Shown: piece by piece, positions 1 through 6,356 of the stretch
Layout: every line of letters starts with the position of its first letter
Numbering within the stretch: position 1 is the first letter of the stretch
Origin: an uncultured Lachnospiraceae bacterium
GTDB lineage: Bacteria; Bacillota; Clostridia; Lachnospirales; Lachnospiraceae
Assembly: GCA_910583965.1 (NCBI GenBank)
Contig: CAJUAE010000029.1
Span: 1 to 34,691 of the forward strand
Reading direction: 5' to 3'
Length of the DNA: 34,691 bases
Translations under genes and position numbers: made by a program
Notes under the pieces: generated by a model
Seen by the model: the letters and a program-made list of their open reading frames with translations, nothing else
What the model was told of the DNA's origin: nothing
Databases searched by the model: none

Positions 1-15
1 AGCACAATATTTGCA

Positions 16-253
16 AAACGAACAAATTCGTTTGTGAAAAATTTATTTTTCATACGAACTCCCATCTGCCTGCTTCAGCAGGTGTACTAATCAGGATGGT
101 GAAATTTTAATTTCACACGAACTCCCATGATTCTGCTTCACGGAATCATAAATCCAAATGAGAAATGCCGTATTTCAGGCATTTCTTGGTGTGAGACTTA
201 GAACTTCTTCGCGAAGCAGCCTTGCTGCGAGTGATTAGAAGTTCTTCTCACAC
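16..253. repeat. Tandem hairpin-module repeats
   Basis: Three consecutive copies of a modular hairpin element are visible. Copy one (16-54) has the stem AAACGAA/TTCGTTT followed by a GTGAAAAAT/ATTTTTCA(T) palindrome. Copy two (55-118) starts CGAACTCCCAT, has the stem CCTGC/GCAGG (69-82), then GTGAAATTTTAATTTCAC (99-116). Copy three (118-253) again starts CGAACTCCCAT, with stems ATGATTC/GAATCAT (127-149), AGAAATGCC/GGCATTTCT (161-186) and a long outer stem from GTGTGAGA (189) to TCTCACAC (253). The same module recurs at 3581-3657 and 21711-21836. The remaining gene-free stretch, 254-491, shows no gene I can support. Confidence 0.75.
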
Positions 254-491
254 TATTACTCTTGCCCTTGTTCTTAATCATTCCTGTTATTTTTTCCAGT
301 AATAGAGAAAAATCTATGCAAAATTTGCTTCACAAATCTCGTAAAGTTATAATTAACAGCAAATATTAAGCCCTATAGAAACAGCAACAAAAGCCTTCTA
401 AAATTGACTGCTTAAATCTTCTTTGATTAACATTATTATGGTTTATAGTATATCATGAATCTTACAAAATAGGAAATTTCCATTTTCTCCC

Positions 492-998
492 CTATAGATA
501 TTGAAAAACTGCGTCACCTAAGAGATATCCAGCACCGACAAAAACTAGATTCCACAAAAATACGCCAAGCGCTGAGCTGATTGTATATTTTACAAAGTGA
601 ATTTTTAGCACACCTGCTGGTATAGAAATCAACGTCCGCACCACTGGAATCAACTTTCCTATAAAAATTCCAAAACAGCCTTTTTCTTGTATTATTTTAA
701 AATTTTTCTCAATCGCTGGGCGCTGTTTCGGAAATTTCTTAAGATATTTTTCTAACAGAAGGCTGCCTCCTGTATACCCGACAAAGTATAAAATCCAGCT
801 TCCTATCACCCCCGCTAAAAGTGTGATGACCATCACCCAGAAAAAGTTAATATTCCCTCGCGCTGCCCATACTCCTGACAACGGCATGATAATCCCTGAT
901 GGAAATCCTGGCAGATTCATATACTCTAACAAAACAATAATAAAAATGGCAATTGCCCCATATTGGGTAAAATAACATATGAGTGTATCCAAATCCAT
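492..998 (-). CDS. DedA-family (VTT domain) membrane protein
   Basis: A 168-residue polytopic membrane protein of the DedA/VTT family. Characterised members act as proton-coupled lipid (undecaprenyl phosphate or phosphatidylethanolamine) transporters in the cytoplasmic membrane. Visible marks are the N-terminal hydrophobic segment followed by LEYMNLPGFPSGIIMP, the central FVGYTGG turn after a membrane segment, and the family-typical GRxxPxxRT-like stretch seen here as GKLIPVVRTLISIPAG, followed by a final hydrophobic hairpin. I place the start at 998, where ATG follows AGAGGAAGG by seven bases, rather than at the longer ORF start at 1037. Length is slightly short for the family. It is divergent from the NADAR gene. 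Substrate cannot be read from sequence. Confidence 0.85.
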   Translation of the reverse strand: MDLDTLICYFTQYGAIAIFIIVLLEYMNLPGFPSGIIMPLSGVWAARGNINFFWVMVITLLAGVIGSWILYFVGYTGGSLLLEKYLKKFPKQRPAIEKNFKIIQEKGCFGIFIGKLIPVVRTLISIPAGVLKIHFVKYTISSALGVFLWNLVFVGAGYLLGDAVFQYL

Positions 999-1148
999 AA
1001 AAACACCTTCCTCTTTTGTTTTCCTTTCGATAGTCATAGACTACCAGCGAAAACGAAAAAAGAAGGTCAATGAAATCGAAAGATTTTCTTAAAAATATTG
1101 ATATTTTTCCCATATTTCAAAAAAAAGATATCCATCTTTTTAAGCGTG

Positions 1149-1157
1149 TGATAAAAT
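1149..1157 (+). promoter_or_regulatory. Possible extended -10 promoter of the NADAR gene
   Basis: TGATAAAAT fits an extended -10 (TGnTATAAT-like), 40 bases before the start codon at 1198. No good -35 is visible 17 bases upstream, so this is a weak call. Confidence 0.35.
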
Positions 1158-1197
1158 AGAAAAAACGACAAGTTCGATATGTGAGGTAGTTTTTATA

Positions 1198-1689
1198 ATG
1201 AAAAAAATAGTTTGTTTTCATAATCCAGAAGAAATAAATGGTTTTCTTAGCAATTGGTATTTATCCGATTTTTGTGTAGACAAAATTTCATATTCTTCTA
1301 TGGAACAGTATATGATGTACCAAAAGGCATTACTTTTTCATGATATGGAGATTGCAGAACAGATATTAAATACATCAAATGTGGGAAAAATCAAAGCATT
1401 GGGCCGTTCAGTCCAACATTATGAAGATGGTGTCTGGAATGGTATGCGACAAATTATTGTTTATCAAGGTTTGTCACAAAAATTCCAGCAAAATATAGAA
1501 TTAAAAGAAAAACTTCTCGCCACGCAGGAGCATCTATTAGCAGAGTGCGCTGTTCAAGATAAAATCTGGGGAATTGGGCTTTCTATGAAAGATGAACGAC
1601 GATTGTATCCTGAACAATGGCAAGGACAAAATTTGCTGGGATTTGCTTTAATGTGTGTTCGTTCTACATTAAAACAATCTGCAAAATAA
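1198..1689 (+). CDS. NADAR family N-glycosidase-like protein (YbiA-like)
   Basis: A 163-residue protein of the NADAR superfamily. Known members cleave N-glycosidic bonds: YbiA-type enzymes hydrolyse reactive riboflavin intermediates, and some NADAR proteins remove ADP-ribose from guanine in DNA as antitoxins. The sequence has the typical early GFLSNWYLSDF, the SMEQYMMYQKALLF helix, KIKALGRSV, and the C-terminal NLLGFALMCVR. Length matches a single complete domain. The start is an ATG preceded by GAGGTAG. The next gene begins 23 bases downstream and is likely co-transcribed. No DarT-like ADP-ribosyltransferase is adjacent, so a metabolic repair role is as likely as an antitoxin role. Confidence 0.85.
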   Translation: MKKIVCFHNPEEINGFLSNWYLSDFCVDKISYSSMEQYMMYQKALLFHDMEIAEQILNTSNVGKIKALGRSVQHYEDGVWNGMRQIIVYQGLSQKFQQNIELKEKLLATQEHLLAECAVQDKIWGIGLSMKDERRLYPEQWQGQNLLGFALMCVRSTLKQSAK

Positions 1690-1712
1690 GAATTTTAAGA
1701 AAGGACAAATCA

Positions 1713-2078
1713 ATGAAGAACAGAAAAAACTATTTAAAAGCGCGGAAAAAACGATTTCAATGGTCCTATATCGGTTGGGTTGGAAAGGATTCTACCTGTC
1801 CAATTTGTGGCGGCAGTCCACTGGTGCAAATCTACCGATATGATGCGTGGGCTTGCATCTCCTGCAATGAATGGCTGGACAAAGCCTGTGACGATCCTAA
1901 TTGTCCTTATTGCCGCATTCGACCACAAACTCCCTATGAAGCATATTTTTTAACGAATATGGAAGCTATAAGCGCCAGATTTCGTAAACGTTGGCGCTGC
2001 GACAATTATCAACATAAAACAAATGGTATGAAAAAACATATGCGTCGCAGATTACTTGCAGAACAGCTTCTTAAATAA
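1713..2078 (+). CDS. Small zinc-binding hypothetical protein
   Basis: A 121-residue basic protein I do not recognise. The start is ATG at 1713 with AGAAAGGAC upstream; the longer in-frame ORF overlaps the preceding gene and lacks a ribosome binding site at its start. Cysteines are arranged as CPICGG (about residue 28), WACISCNEWLD, then DDPNCPYCRIRP, enough for one or two zinc knuckles. The C-terminus is Arg/Lys-rich with a final basic KKHMRRRLL helix. This looks like a small zinc-ribbon nucleic-acid-binding or adaptor protein. It sits 23 bases behind the NADAR gene in the same direction, suggesting a two-gene unit. The function is unknown. Confidence 0.65.
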   Translation: MKNRKNYLKARKKRFQWSYIGWVGKDSTCPICGGSPLVQIYRYDAWACISCNEWLDKACDDPNCPYCRIRPQTPYEAYFLTNMEAISARFRKRWRCDNYQHKTNGMKKHMRRRLLAEQLLK

Positions 2079-2095
2079 AACATTAAAATCAAAAA

Positions 2096-2126
2096 CATAA
2101 CAATCAAAGACTTCTTGACTGTTATG
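2096..2126. terminator. Bidirectional terminator-like hairpin
   Basis: CATAACAATCAA pairs with TTGACTGTTATG (12 bp with one wobble or mismatch) around a seven-base loop. On the minus strand it is followed by TTTTTG, and on the plus strand by TTAT. It lies between the converging zinc-protein gene and the P-loop pseudogene, as expected for a shared terminator. Confidence 0.6.
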
Positions 2127-2130
2127 TTAT

Positions 2131-2577
2131 CTACTTCATGCAAAATGGGCGACTCTTAAACGGACATCCTAGTGGTTTGAAAATCCTTTCAATTTTCCAG
2201 CAAAATTTTTGATAATTTCTGTTAAACTTTGGTTTCCAAGTATCAAGCTGCCATAATGCCATCTTAGAACTAATATATTGAATATTTTCCCAAAAGTCTG
2301 TTTCTGCATCAGAATGAATACCTGTTTCAGGAAAAACGCTTTCAATTCCTGCGATGATTGAGTCCATGCTGATATGTTGATATCCCAAATGATTTGATAT
2401 TTTTTGAGAAATTGTGCTTTTTCCTGACCGTGGCACACCTGCAATAATAATATGTTTCTTCAAAGTTTCCCGCCCATAGACAAATCCCAATTTGTCAACA
2501 CCAAAATTTCGACTTAAACAAAGTTTTTCAATATAATTCCAATTCCTCTGAGCCATCAAAAGCTGGGTCAGCGACAT
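2131..2577 (-). pseudogene. Truncated P-loop (adenylate-kinase-like) NTPase remnant
   Basis: The middle of this frame is clearly a P-loop kinase N-terminus: HIIIAGVPRSGKST is a Walker A, followed by ISQKISNHLGYQHISMDSI, typical of small predicted nucleotide kinases of this kind. About 60 residues later, after ISSKMALW, family resemblance stops and the frame ends in an unrelated tail, so the Lid and C-terminal half are missing. The first 38 codons overlap the 3' end of the neighbouring gene in another frame and are probably not translated; a TTG at 2463 directly before the conserved part is the only plausible start. I read this as a decayed gene. A divergent short enzyme is possible but unlikely. 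Confidence 0.6.
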
Positions 2578-2830
2578 ACCCTTTCACACACCATTGTTTT
2601 ATATACTGCGCAGCTCTTTGTTCTGCATATTTCGCATTTAGAACCTCGCCATTCTCATCAACCTCAAGGTTATTCATAAAAATTGCATATACGATTTCAA
2701 GCAAACTTGGGCTTTCCTTAAATTCATTAAAATAATCAATTCCCTCTAATAATGGATAACCAACGGTTCCATTTGCAATCCAATAGGAAAATTGTCTGAC
2801 AGCCCCACTTACTGAATGGCTTAACTTCAT
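2528..2830 (-). CDS. Conserved hypothetical protein
   Basis: A 100-residue soluble acidic protein. The start is the ATG at 2830, with GGAGG five bases upstream; the longer call at 2842 would use a TTG inside the ribosome binding site. The sequence opens MKLSHSVSGAVRQFSYWIAN and contains an acidic segment ENGEVLNAKYAEQRAAQYIKQW-like in style near the middle, with no membrane segment. I think it belongs to a small uncharacterised family common in gut Firmicutes but cannot name a function. Its end overlaps the first codons of the P-loop pseudogene frame. Confidence 0.6.
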   Translation of the reverse strand: MKLSHSVSGAVRQFSYWIANGTVGYPLLEGIDYFNEFKESPSLLEIVYAIFMNNLEVDENGEVLNAKYAEQRAAQYIKQWCVKGYVADPAFDGSEELELY

Positions 2831-2879
2831 AATGACCTCCAAAACTTATAATTTAGCTATTATACTTTGTTATTAACTT

Positions 2880-3076
2880 GATACCAGGGTCAAAAGGTCA
2901 AGAAATCCGATGCAAGCTTGCTTGCAAGAGGATTTTTGAACTTGGGACCCGCAAAAACACCGAAAAGTAGCCATTTTTCACAGAAAAATGAGCGAATTTG
3001 AGGTGTTTTAGGATTGCGGGAGCATGAAATGCGGAGCAATCCGTGGTATCATAGGGGGCAAAATACCTTTTGACCC
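2880..3076. repeat. Inverted-repeat-bounded structured element (MITE-like)
   Basis: A gene-free element of about 190 bp bounded by perfect 12-base inverted repeats, GGGTCAAAAGGT (2887-2898) and ACCTTTTGACCC (3065-3076). Inside, GATACCA (2880-2886) can pair with TGGTATC (3044-3050), and the segment starting CCCGCAA at 2948 with GGTGTTT (3002-3008) and TTGCGGG (3014-3020). Perfect hairpins sit at TGCAAG/CTTGCA (2911-2926) and CATTTTTC/GAAAAATG (2972-2990). GGATTGC (3011-3017) can alternatively pair with GCAATCC (3036-3042). No ORF is inside. This looks like a non-autonomous repeat element. Confidence 0.6.
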
Positions 3077-3095
3077 CAACATCTTAACTTAAATC

Positions 3096-3168
3096 AAGAG
3101 AAAAAACGCTTGTCTTTGAGGTTTTTCGGCGTGAAACTTAGCACTTCTCCACGAAGCAGCCTTATCAC
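3096..3168. repeat. Degenerate copy of the hairpin-module repeat
   Basis: The stretch has AAAAAACGC, then GTGAAACTTAG, then the CGAAGCAGCCTT block also seen at 211-223. It matches the third copy of the tandem set at the left edge and the copy at 3581-3657, but its arms no longer pair fully. It ends just before the stop codon of the ACT gene. Confidence 0.5.
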
Positions 3169-3176
3169 AGTCCCCC

Positions 3177-3542
3177 TTAATCTACACAATATCCCGCCTC
3201 AGATAATACATTTTGTGCCTGCGCAAAATCCTCTTTTTTTGTAAAAATATAATCTGTATTGTATGTGGAGACTACAAAGATTCCAATCCTGTTTTCTGCA
3301 AGCAGAGACGAAATTGTAGAGAGTATTCCAATCAGTGAAAAATCCAAAACGCCTTGTATCCGAAATGCCTTCCAGCCATACTCACACTTTAGTGCGTTAT
3401 CTGGCACTTCCTCCGTAATACAAACAAGTGATTTCTCCTCATCCGTTTTCCCAAGAAAACAAAATTCGCTTTCCCAATGAACTTGTGTATAGTCAGGTAC
3501 TTTGCACACTGTAAATTCATAATCGATTGTTTTTAGTTCCAA
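3177..3542 (-). CDS. ACT domain-containing protein
   Basis: A 121-residue protein that appears to be a stand-alone tandem ACT-type (CASTOR-like) ligand-binding protein. Such proteins usually bind amino acids and act as regulators. The C-terminal half shows the ACT signature: FRIQGVLDFSLIGILSTISSLLAENRIGIFVVSTYNTDYIF, in which a beta strand, a helix and two strands follow in order. The start is a TTG at 3542 preceded by GGGAG at about eight bases; no ATG lies in frame between it and the upstream in-frame stop. No enzyme domain is attached and no amino-acid biosynthesis gene is adjacent, so the ligand is unknown. Confidence 0.75.
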   Translation of the reverse strand: MELKTIDYEFTVCKVPDYTQVHWESEFCFLGKTDEEKSLVCITEEVPDNALKCEYGWKAFRIQGVLDFSLIGILSTISSLLAENRIGIFVVSTYNTDYIFTKKEDFAQAQNVLSEAGYCVD

Positions 3543-3580
3543 AATTTTTCTCCCTAATTCATTGTCATTTTAATCCCCAT

Positions 3581-3657
3581 GCCGCCTTTTGGCGGCTCAA
3601 ATAGATATAAAAAACGCTGTCTTTCGCGTTTTTCTGTGTGAAATTTTGATTTCACAC
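3581..3657. repeat. Three-hairpin module between ACT and YbaK genes
   Basis: Three hairpins follow each other: GCCGCC/GGCGGC (3581-3596), AAAAACGC/GCGTTTTT (3610-3633), and GTGTGAAAT/ATTTCACAC (3636-3657). The linker after the first stem is CAAATAGA. The last base of the third hairpin is the first base of the YbaK stop triplet on the minus strand. It may serve as the YbaK terminator. Confidence 0.7.
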
Positions 3658-4121
3658 TATCCCTTACAAACATCAATCCAACCGATATGTCCTGAATATT
3701 GTTCCAACTCTGCTATTGTCAGTTCAATCGCACTATTGGAGCTACCACAAGCAGGAAATACCGTCTCAAAGCGTTTTAATGATACATCAAGATATACTTC
3801 TATCCCTTCATTTACCGCAAACGGGCACACGCCACCCACAGCATGGCCAACCAATGTTTCTACCTCCTGCGGCGAGAGCATCTTTGCCTTTGTTCCAAAT
3901 TGTGCTTTGTATTTTGCATTGTCAATTTTAGTGTCACCGGCTGTCACTACCAACACGGCATGTCCATCTACCATAAATGAGAGCGTTTTTGCAATGCGTT
4001 GTGGTTCACAGTGCAACGCCGCCGCTGCCAGCTCAACGGTGGCGCTGGACACCGCAAATTCCTGGATTTTATTGTCCATGTTATATTGTTTGAAATATGT
4101 TTTTACTCTATCAATTGCCAT
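3657..4121 (-). CDS. YbaK/EbsC-family aminoacyl-tRNA deacylase
   Basis: A 154-residue single-domain protein of the YbaK/ProX family. Members hydrolyse mischarged tRNAs, for example Cys-tRNA(Pro), in the cytoplasm. Characteristic stretches are the early ELAAAALHCEPQRIAKTLSF, the catalytic-site region GDTKIDNAKYKAQFGTKAKM with the conserved lysine environment, VGHAVGGVCPFAV (the GxxxGGVxP motif), and the C-terminal FPACGSSNSAIELT. Length is as expected for the family. The ATG at 4121 is preceded by AAGGAGTGG. Its stop codon abuts a repeat hairpin. The exact tRNA specificity cannot be read from sequence. Confidence 0.9.
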   Translation of the reverse strand: MAIDRVKTYFKQYNMDNKIQEFAVSSATVELAAAALHCEPQRIAKTLSFMVDGHAVLVVTAGDTKIDNAKYKAQFGTKAKMLSPQEVETLVGHAVGGVCPFAVNEGIEVYLDVSLKRFETVFPACGSSNSAIELTIAELEQYSGHIGWIDVCKG

Positions 4122-4206
4122 TGATCCACTCCTTAATTATTTGATTAATCTCTCAGTATATTTCCCATATCTTCTTTTTACAGATTTTCTGTCATGCGAC
4201 ATTCAT

Positions 4207-4512
4207 TTATCCGCCAAGTCTATATTTTTTTCGCTCTTTGTATGGTTCCAATCCGTTTACTACACAGGTTCCAGAGGTCGGTGTAAGGATTCCTGACATC
4301 ATCTTGATTGTAGTAGATTTTCCCGCGCCATTGCTTCCAATATATCCAACCATCTCCCCTTTTTGAATCGCAAAGGAAATATCATCCACTGCTGTCTTGG
4401 TTATTGTTTCTTTTGAAAAAATACCCTTAACCGCGCCTTTAAAGCCCAGATAATGTTTTGCTGTGATAAACTCTTTGCGGACATTATTTAGCTCAATTAG
4501 ATTTTCACTCAT
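4207..4512 (-). pseudogene. 3'-truncated ABC transporter ATPase
   Basis: A 101-residue N-terminal fragment of an ABC-2-type (NatA-like) export ATPase. The A-loop region, TAVDDISFAIQKGEMVGYIG, and the Walker A GSNGAGKST are intact, and similarity runs to GLEPYKERKKY, after which the frame ends with RLGG and a stop. The Q-loop, LSGGQ signature, Walker B and H-loop are all missing and no continuation is seen in another frame downstream. It cannot be a working ATPase. The promoter and ribosome binding region upstream look intact, so it may still be transcribed. The partner permease is absent. Confidence 0.8.
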
Positions 4513-4649
4513 TTTGGTGTTCTCCTATTCCCTATTTAATGTGTTCTTTACATTTTGTATATACAATTTGCTGTGTCACCCTCTCCCTCTTTTATAAGCG
4601 GACTTCTTTAATTTATTATAGTAAATGGCAAATACTTTTATCGTTTATT

Positions 4650-4678
4650 ATAATAATTGATATCCAAATAGATGTCAA
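4650..4678 (-). promoter_or_regulatory. Sigma-A promoter of the truncated ABC gene
   Basis: On the minus strand TTGACA (4678-4673), a 17-base spacer and TATTAT (4655-4650) form a near-consensus promoter reading toward the truncated ABC ATPase. Confidence 0.6.
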
Positions 4679-4682
4679 TTCA

Positions 4683-4709
4683 ATTACAAATCATTGTATT
4701 TGTTGTAAT
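4683..4709. promoter_or_regulatory. Imperfect palindrome, possible operator
   Basis: ATTACAAAT (4683-4691) faces ATTTGTTGTAAT (4698-4709), an imperfect inverted repeat immediately upstream of the -35 box at 4673-4678. The placement suits a regulator binding site, perhaps of the GntR type that often controls such ABC genes, but no regulator gene is in the window. Confidence 0.35.
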
Positions 4710-4813
4710 ATTCTGGGGTCCTTAATCTTTGTATCCTCCGCAAAAAGTAAAAATCAGCTTATCTAGCTTTTTCAGGACCAGGTGAACAATAATGAACGAA
4801 AGGAACTATTTTT

Positions 4814-5107
4814 ATGGAAAATCGAAAACTTGCATCACGAATTAGTATTCTTACTATTGCAATCATATTAGCTGGTTTATTGCTTCTCTGGGTTGTAATT
4901 GCATTTAGCACAGAGTCTATGGTCAGAAGTTACATTACAAACCAAATGATGAATGCAGTGGAATCCCGAGCAGTCATTATTGATGATTATGTAGCTTCTG
5001 CCGAAGAATATTTAAAAGCATTTGCTTTAAGTGGAGAGGTACACGCAATGACCACACAACTCCCTGTGGCCATTGCGAATGTGCTTGAAGGCAGCAGCGT
5101 TATTTGA
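4814..5107 (+). pseudogene. N-terminal fragment of a membrane sensor
   Basis: A 97-residue ORF with a good ribosome binding site (AAAGGAAC seven bases before ATG) that starts like a methyl-accepting chemotaxis or Cache-domain sensor. It has a basic N-terminus, one membrane segment (SILTIAIILAGLLLLWVVIA), then the extracytoplasmic helix TNQMMNAVESRAVIIDDYVASAEEYLKAFALSGEV. After that the resemblance ends and the frame closes within 22 residues. The rest of the sensor domain, the second membrane segment and any signalling domain are missing. I take it as a truncated gene remnant. Confidence 0.65.
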
Positions 5108-5121
5108 ATTATATATCAATC

Positions 5122-5146
5122 GTGTGAAAGGATTCTCCTTTCACAC
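5122..5146. terminator. Hairpin overlapping the CPBP gene stop codon
   Basis: GTGTGAAAGGA (5122-5132) pairs perfectly with TCCTTTCACAC (5136-5146) around a three-base loop. The minus-strand stop codon of the CPBP gene (5141-5143) lies inside the stem. No T-tract follows, so it may be a repeat-derived 3' stabiliser as much as a terminator. It shares the GTGTGAAA terminal motif with the repeat modules. Confidence 0.55.
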
Positions 5147-6328
5147 TTTCTCCTCGCTTGAGGGAATTGGATTTTTATAGATATATACAAAACAGAGAAC
5201 CGCCACAATAATAAACGGTAATCCTGACAAAATTCCGGTAGGTGATGGACCCACAAAGAAATTGCCGCCATCATGTGTAAAAAGCATTGCCTGTGACATC
5301 AGCACATTAACTGCACTGTGGGCGAACACAGCTGGAAAGATGCTGCCTGTTTGCAGACTAAGAAACGAATAGATAATCCCTGTAACCATGCCAAAAATGC
5401 ACATTGCAATAATGTTTACTACAGGAAATCCAACGTTTCCATCTCCATAATAATATCCGATTGTAACCAACGGAGCATACCATAAACCAGATGCAAAACC
5501 ACTTAAAAGTACTGCTGGAACTGCACCAAATTTCCGATAAAGCTTTGGAAGTAAATAGGCGCGAAATCCCCATTCCACACCAAAACTATTAATGGCATCA
5601 AGTGCTGCTGCCGTAAAAAATTTTATTAACAAATCCGTCTTATAAGCAGCAACGACGTTGACCGCATCAATCGATGCCCCTGCGTCTGGTGCACCTTGAT
5701 TGTAAGAAGCGATAAAATTTGTCATATTGGGGTCAAAATTATCTGGAAAAATCAAAAAATAAACTGCTGCTCCTAAGACAGTAAGTATCGTCATTCCAAA
5801 CCATCCAAACAAAAATAAAAATCTGTGTTCAAAAAAATTAAACTGAAAACCAGATTTTGCAAGTCCCTCCCGTGTCACTAAACGAATCATCAACGTCGCA
5901 AATGCTGGAGTGAGCATCATCTGTGAAATCATCCTAGTTGCTTCTTTTACCAGTTCAGCCTCACCGCTTCGATACATTGGAATAATAGCAAAAATCTCCG
6001 AAATCCATGTGACACCAAAACACAATGCCAAAAAGTATAAAATCCGCTTTGTTTCCATCTTTTTGTCTGTAACCCCTATAAGTTCCCGCTTTTTTGGAAT
6101 TTCTCTCCCTTGCTGTTGCAACGTCTTTCCTGTTCCTTGCTTCATGGAAGAAACTTGATTGTGTTTAAATTTTTTTGTGATATCAAATGCATCCGATTCC
6201 ACTTTTCCTTCTTCTGATGGTTCCGTCTCCTCCGAATTATCTAATATTGGTTGTTCGTTTGCATTTTCTACTTCCAGTTGTGTTTCTTCCTGCGATATTG
6301 CATCTGATTTTTTTTCTAATTGTGCCAT
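5141..6328 (-). CDS. CPBP-family membrane protein, catalytic motifs altered
   Basis: A 395-residue protein with an acidic cytoplasmic N-terminus of about 95 residues followed by multiple membrane segments and the CPBP (Abi/Rce1-like) core. The expected motif-1 GEExGWR reads GVEWGFRAYLLP here: the first glutamate is valine. In motif 2 the usual GLWHAP reads GLWYAPLVTIGYYYG, so the histidine is tyrosine. Motif 3, FPAVFAHSAVNVL, keeps its histidine. Both changes are one-base codon changes. I infer that it is not an active prenyl-protease-type enzyme, or works differently. The start at 6328 has AAAGGA six bases upstream; the ATG at 6334 is too close to that site. It follows the ABC exporter gene by 28 bases and is probably co-transcribed. 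Confidence 0.8.
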   Translation of the reverse strand: MAQLEKKSDAISQEETQLEVENANEQPILDNSEETEPSEEGKVESDAFDITKKFKHNQVSSMKQGTGKTLQQQGREIPKKRELIGVTDKKMETKRILYFLALCFGVTWISEIFAIIPMYRSGEAELVKEATRMISQMMLTPAFATLMIRLVTREGLAKSGFQFNFFEHRFLFLFGWFGMTILTVLGAAVYFLIFPDNFDPNMTNFIASYNQGAPDAGASIDAVNVVAAYKTDLLIKFFTAAALDAINSFGVEWGFRAYLLPKLYRKFGAVPAVLLSGFASGLWYAPLVTIGYYYGDGNVGFPVVNIIAMCIFGMVTGIIYSFLSLQTGSIFPAVFAHSAVNVLMSQAMLFTHDGGNFFVGPSPTGILSGLPFIIVAVLCFVYIYKNPIPSSEEKV

Positions 6329-6356
6329 TTCCATTCCTTTCTTTCTAAATTAAAAT

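Noticed and set aside
2169..2444. Alternative minus-strand frame inside the P-loop remnant as its frameshifted continuation
   Set aside because: Its sequence overlaps the same DNA as the recognised Walker A part and does not continue the kinase family after the break, so it does not restore a full gene.
3589..4296. A 235-codon plus-strand ORF over the YbaK gene
   Set aside because: It is antisense to a well-recognised YbaK protein and reads through repeat hairpins; no recognisable domain.
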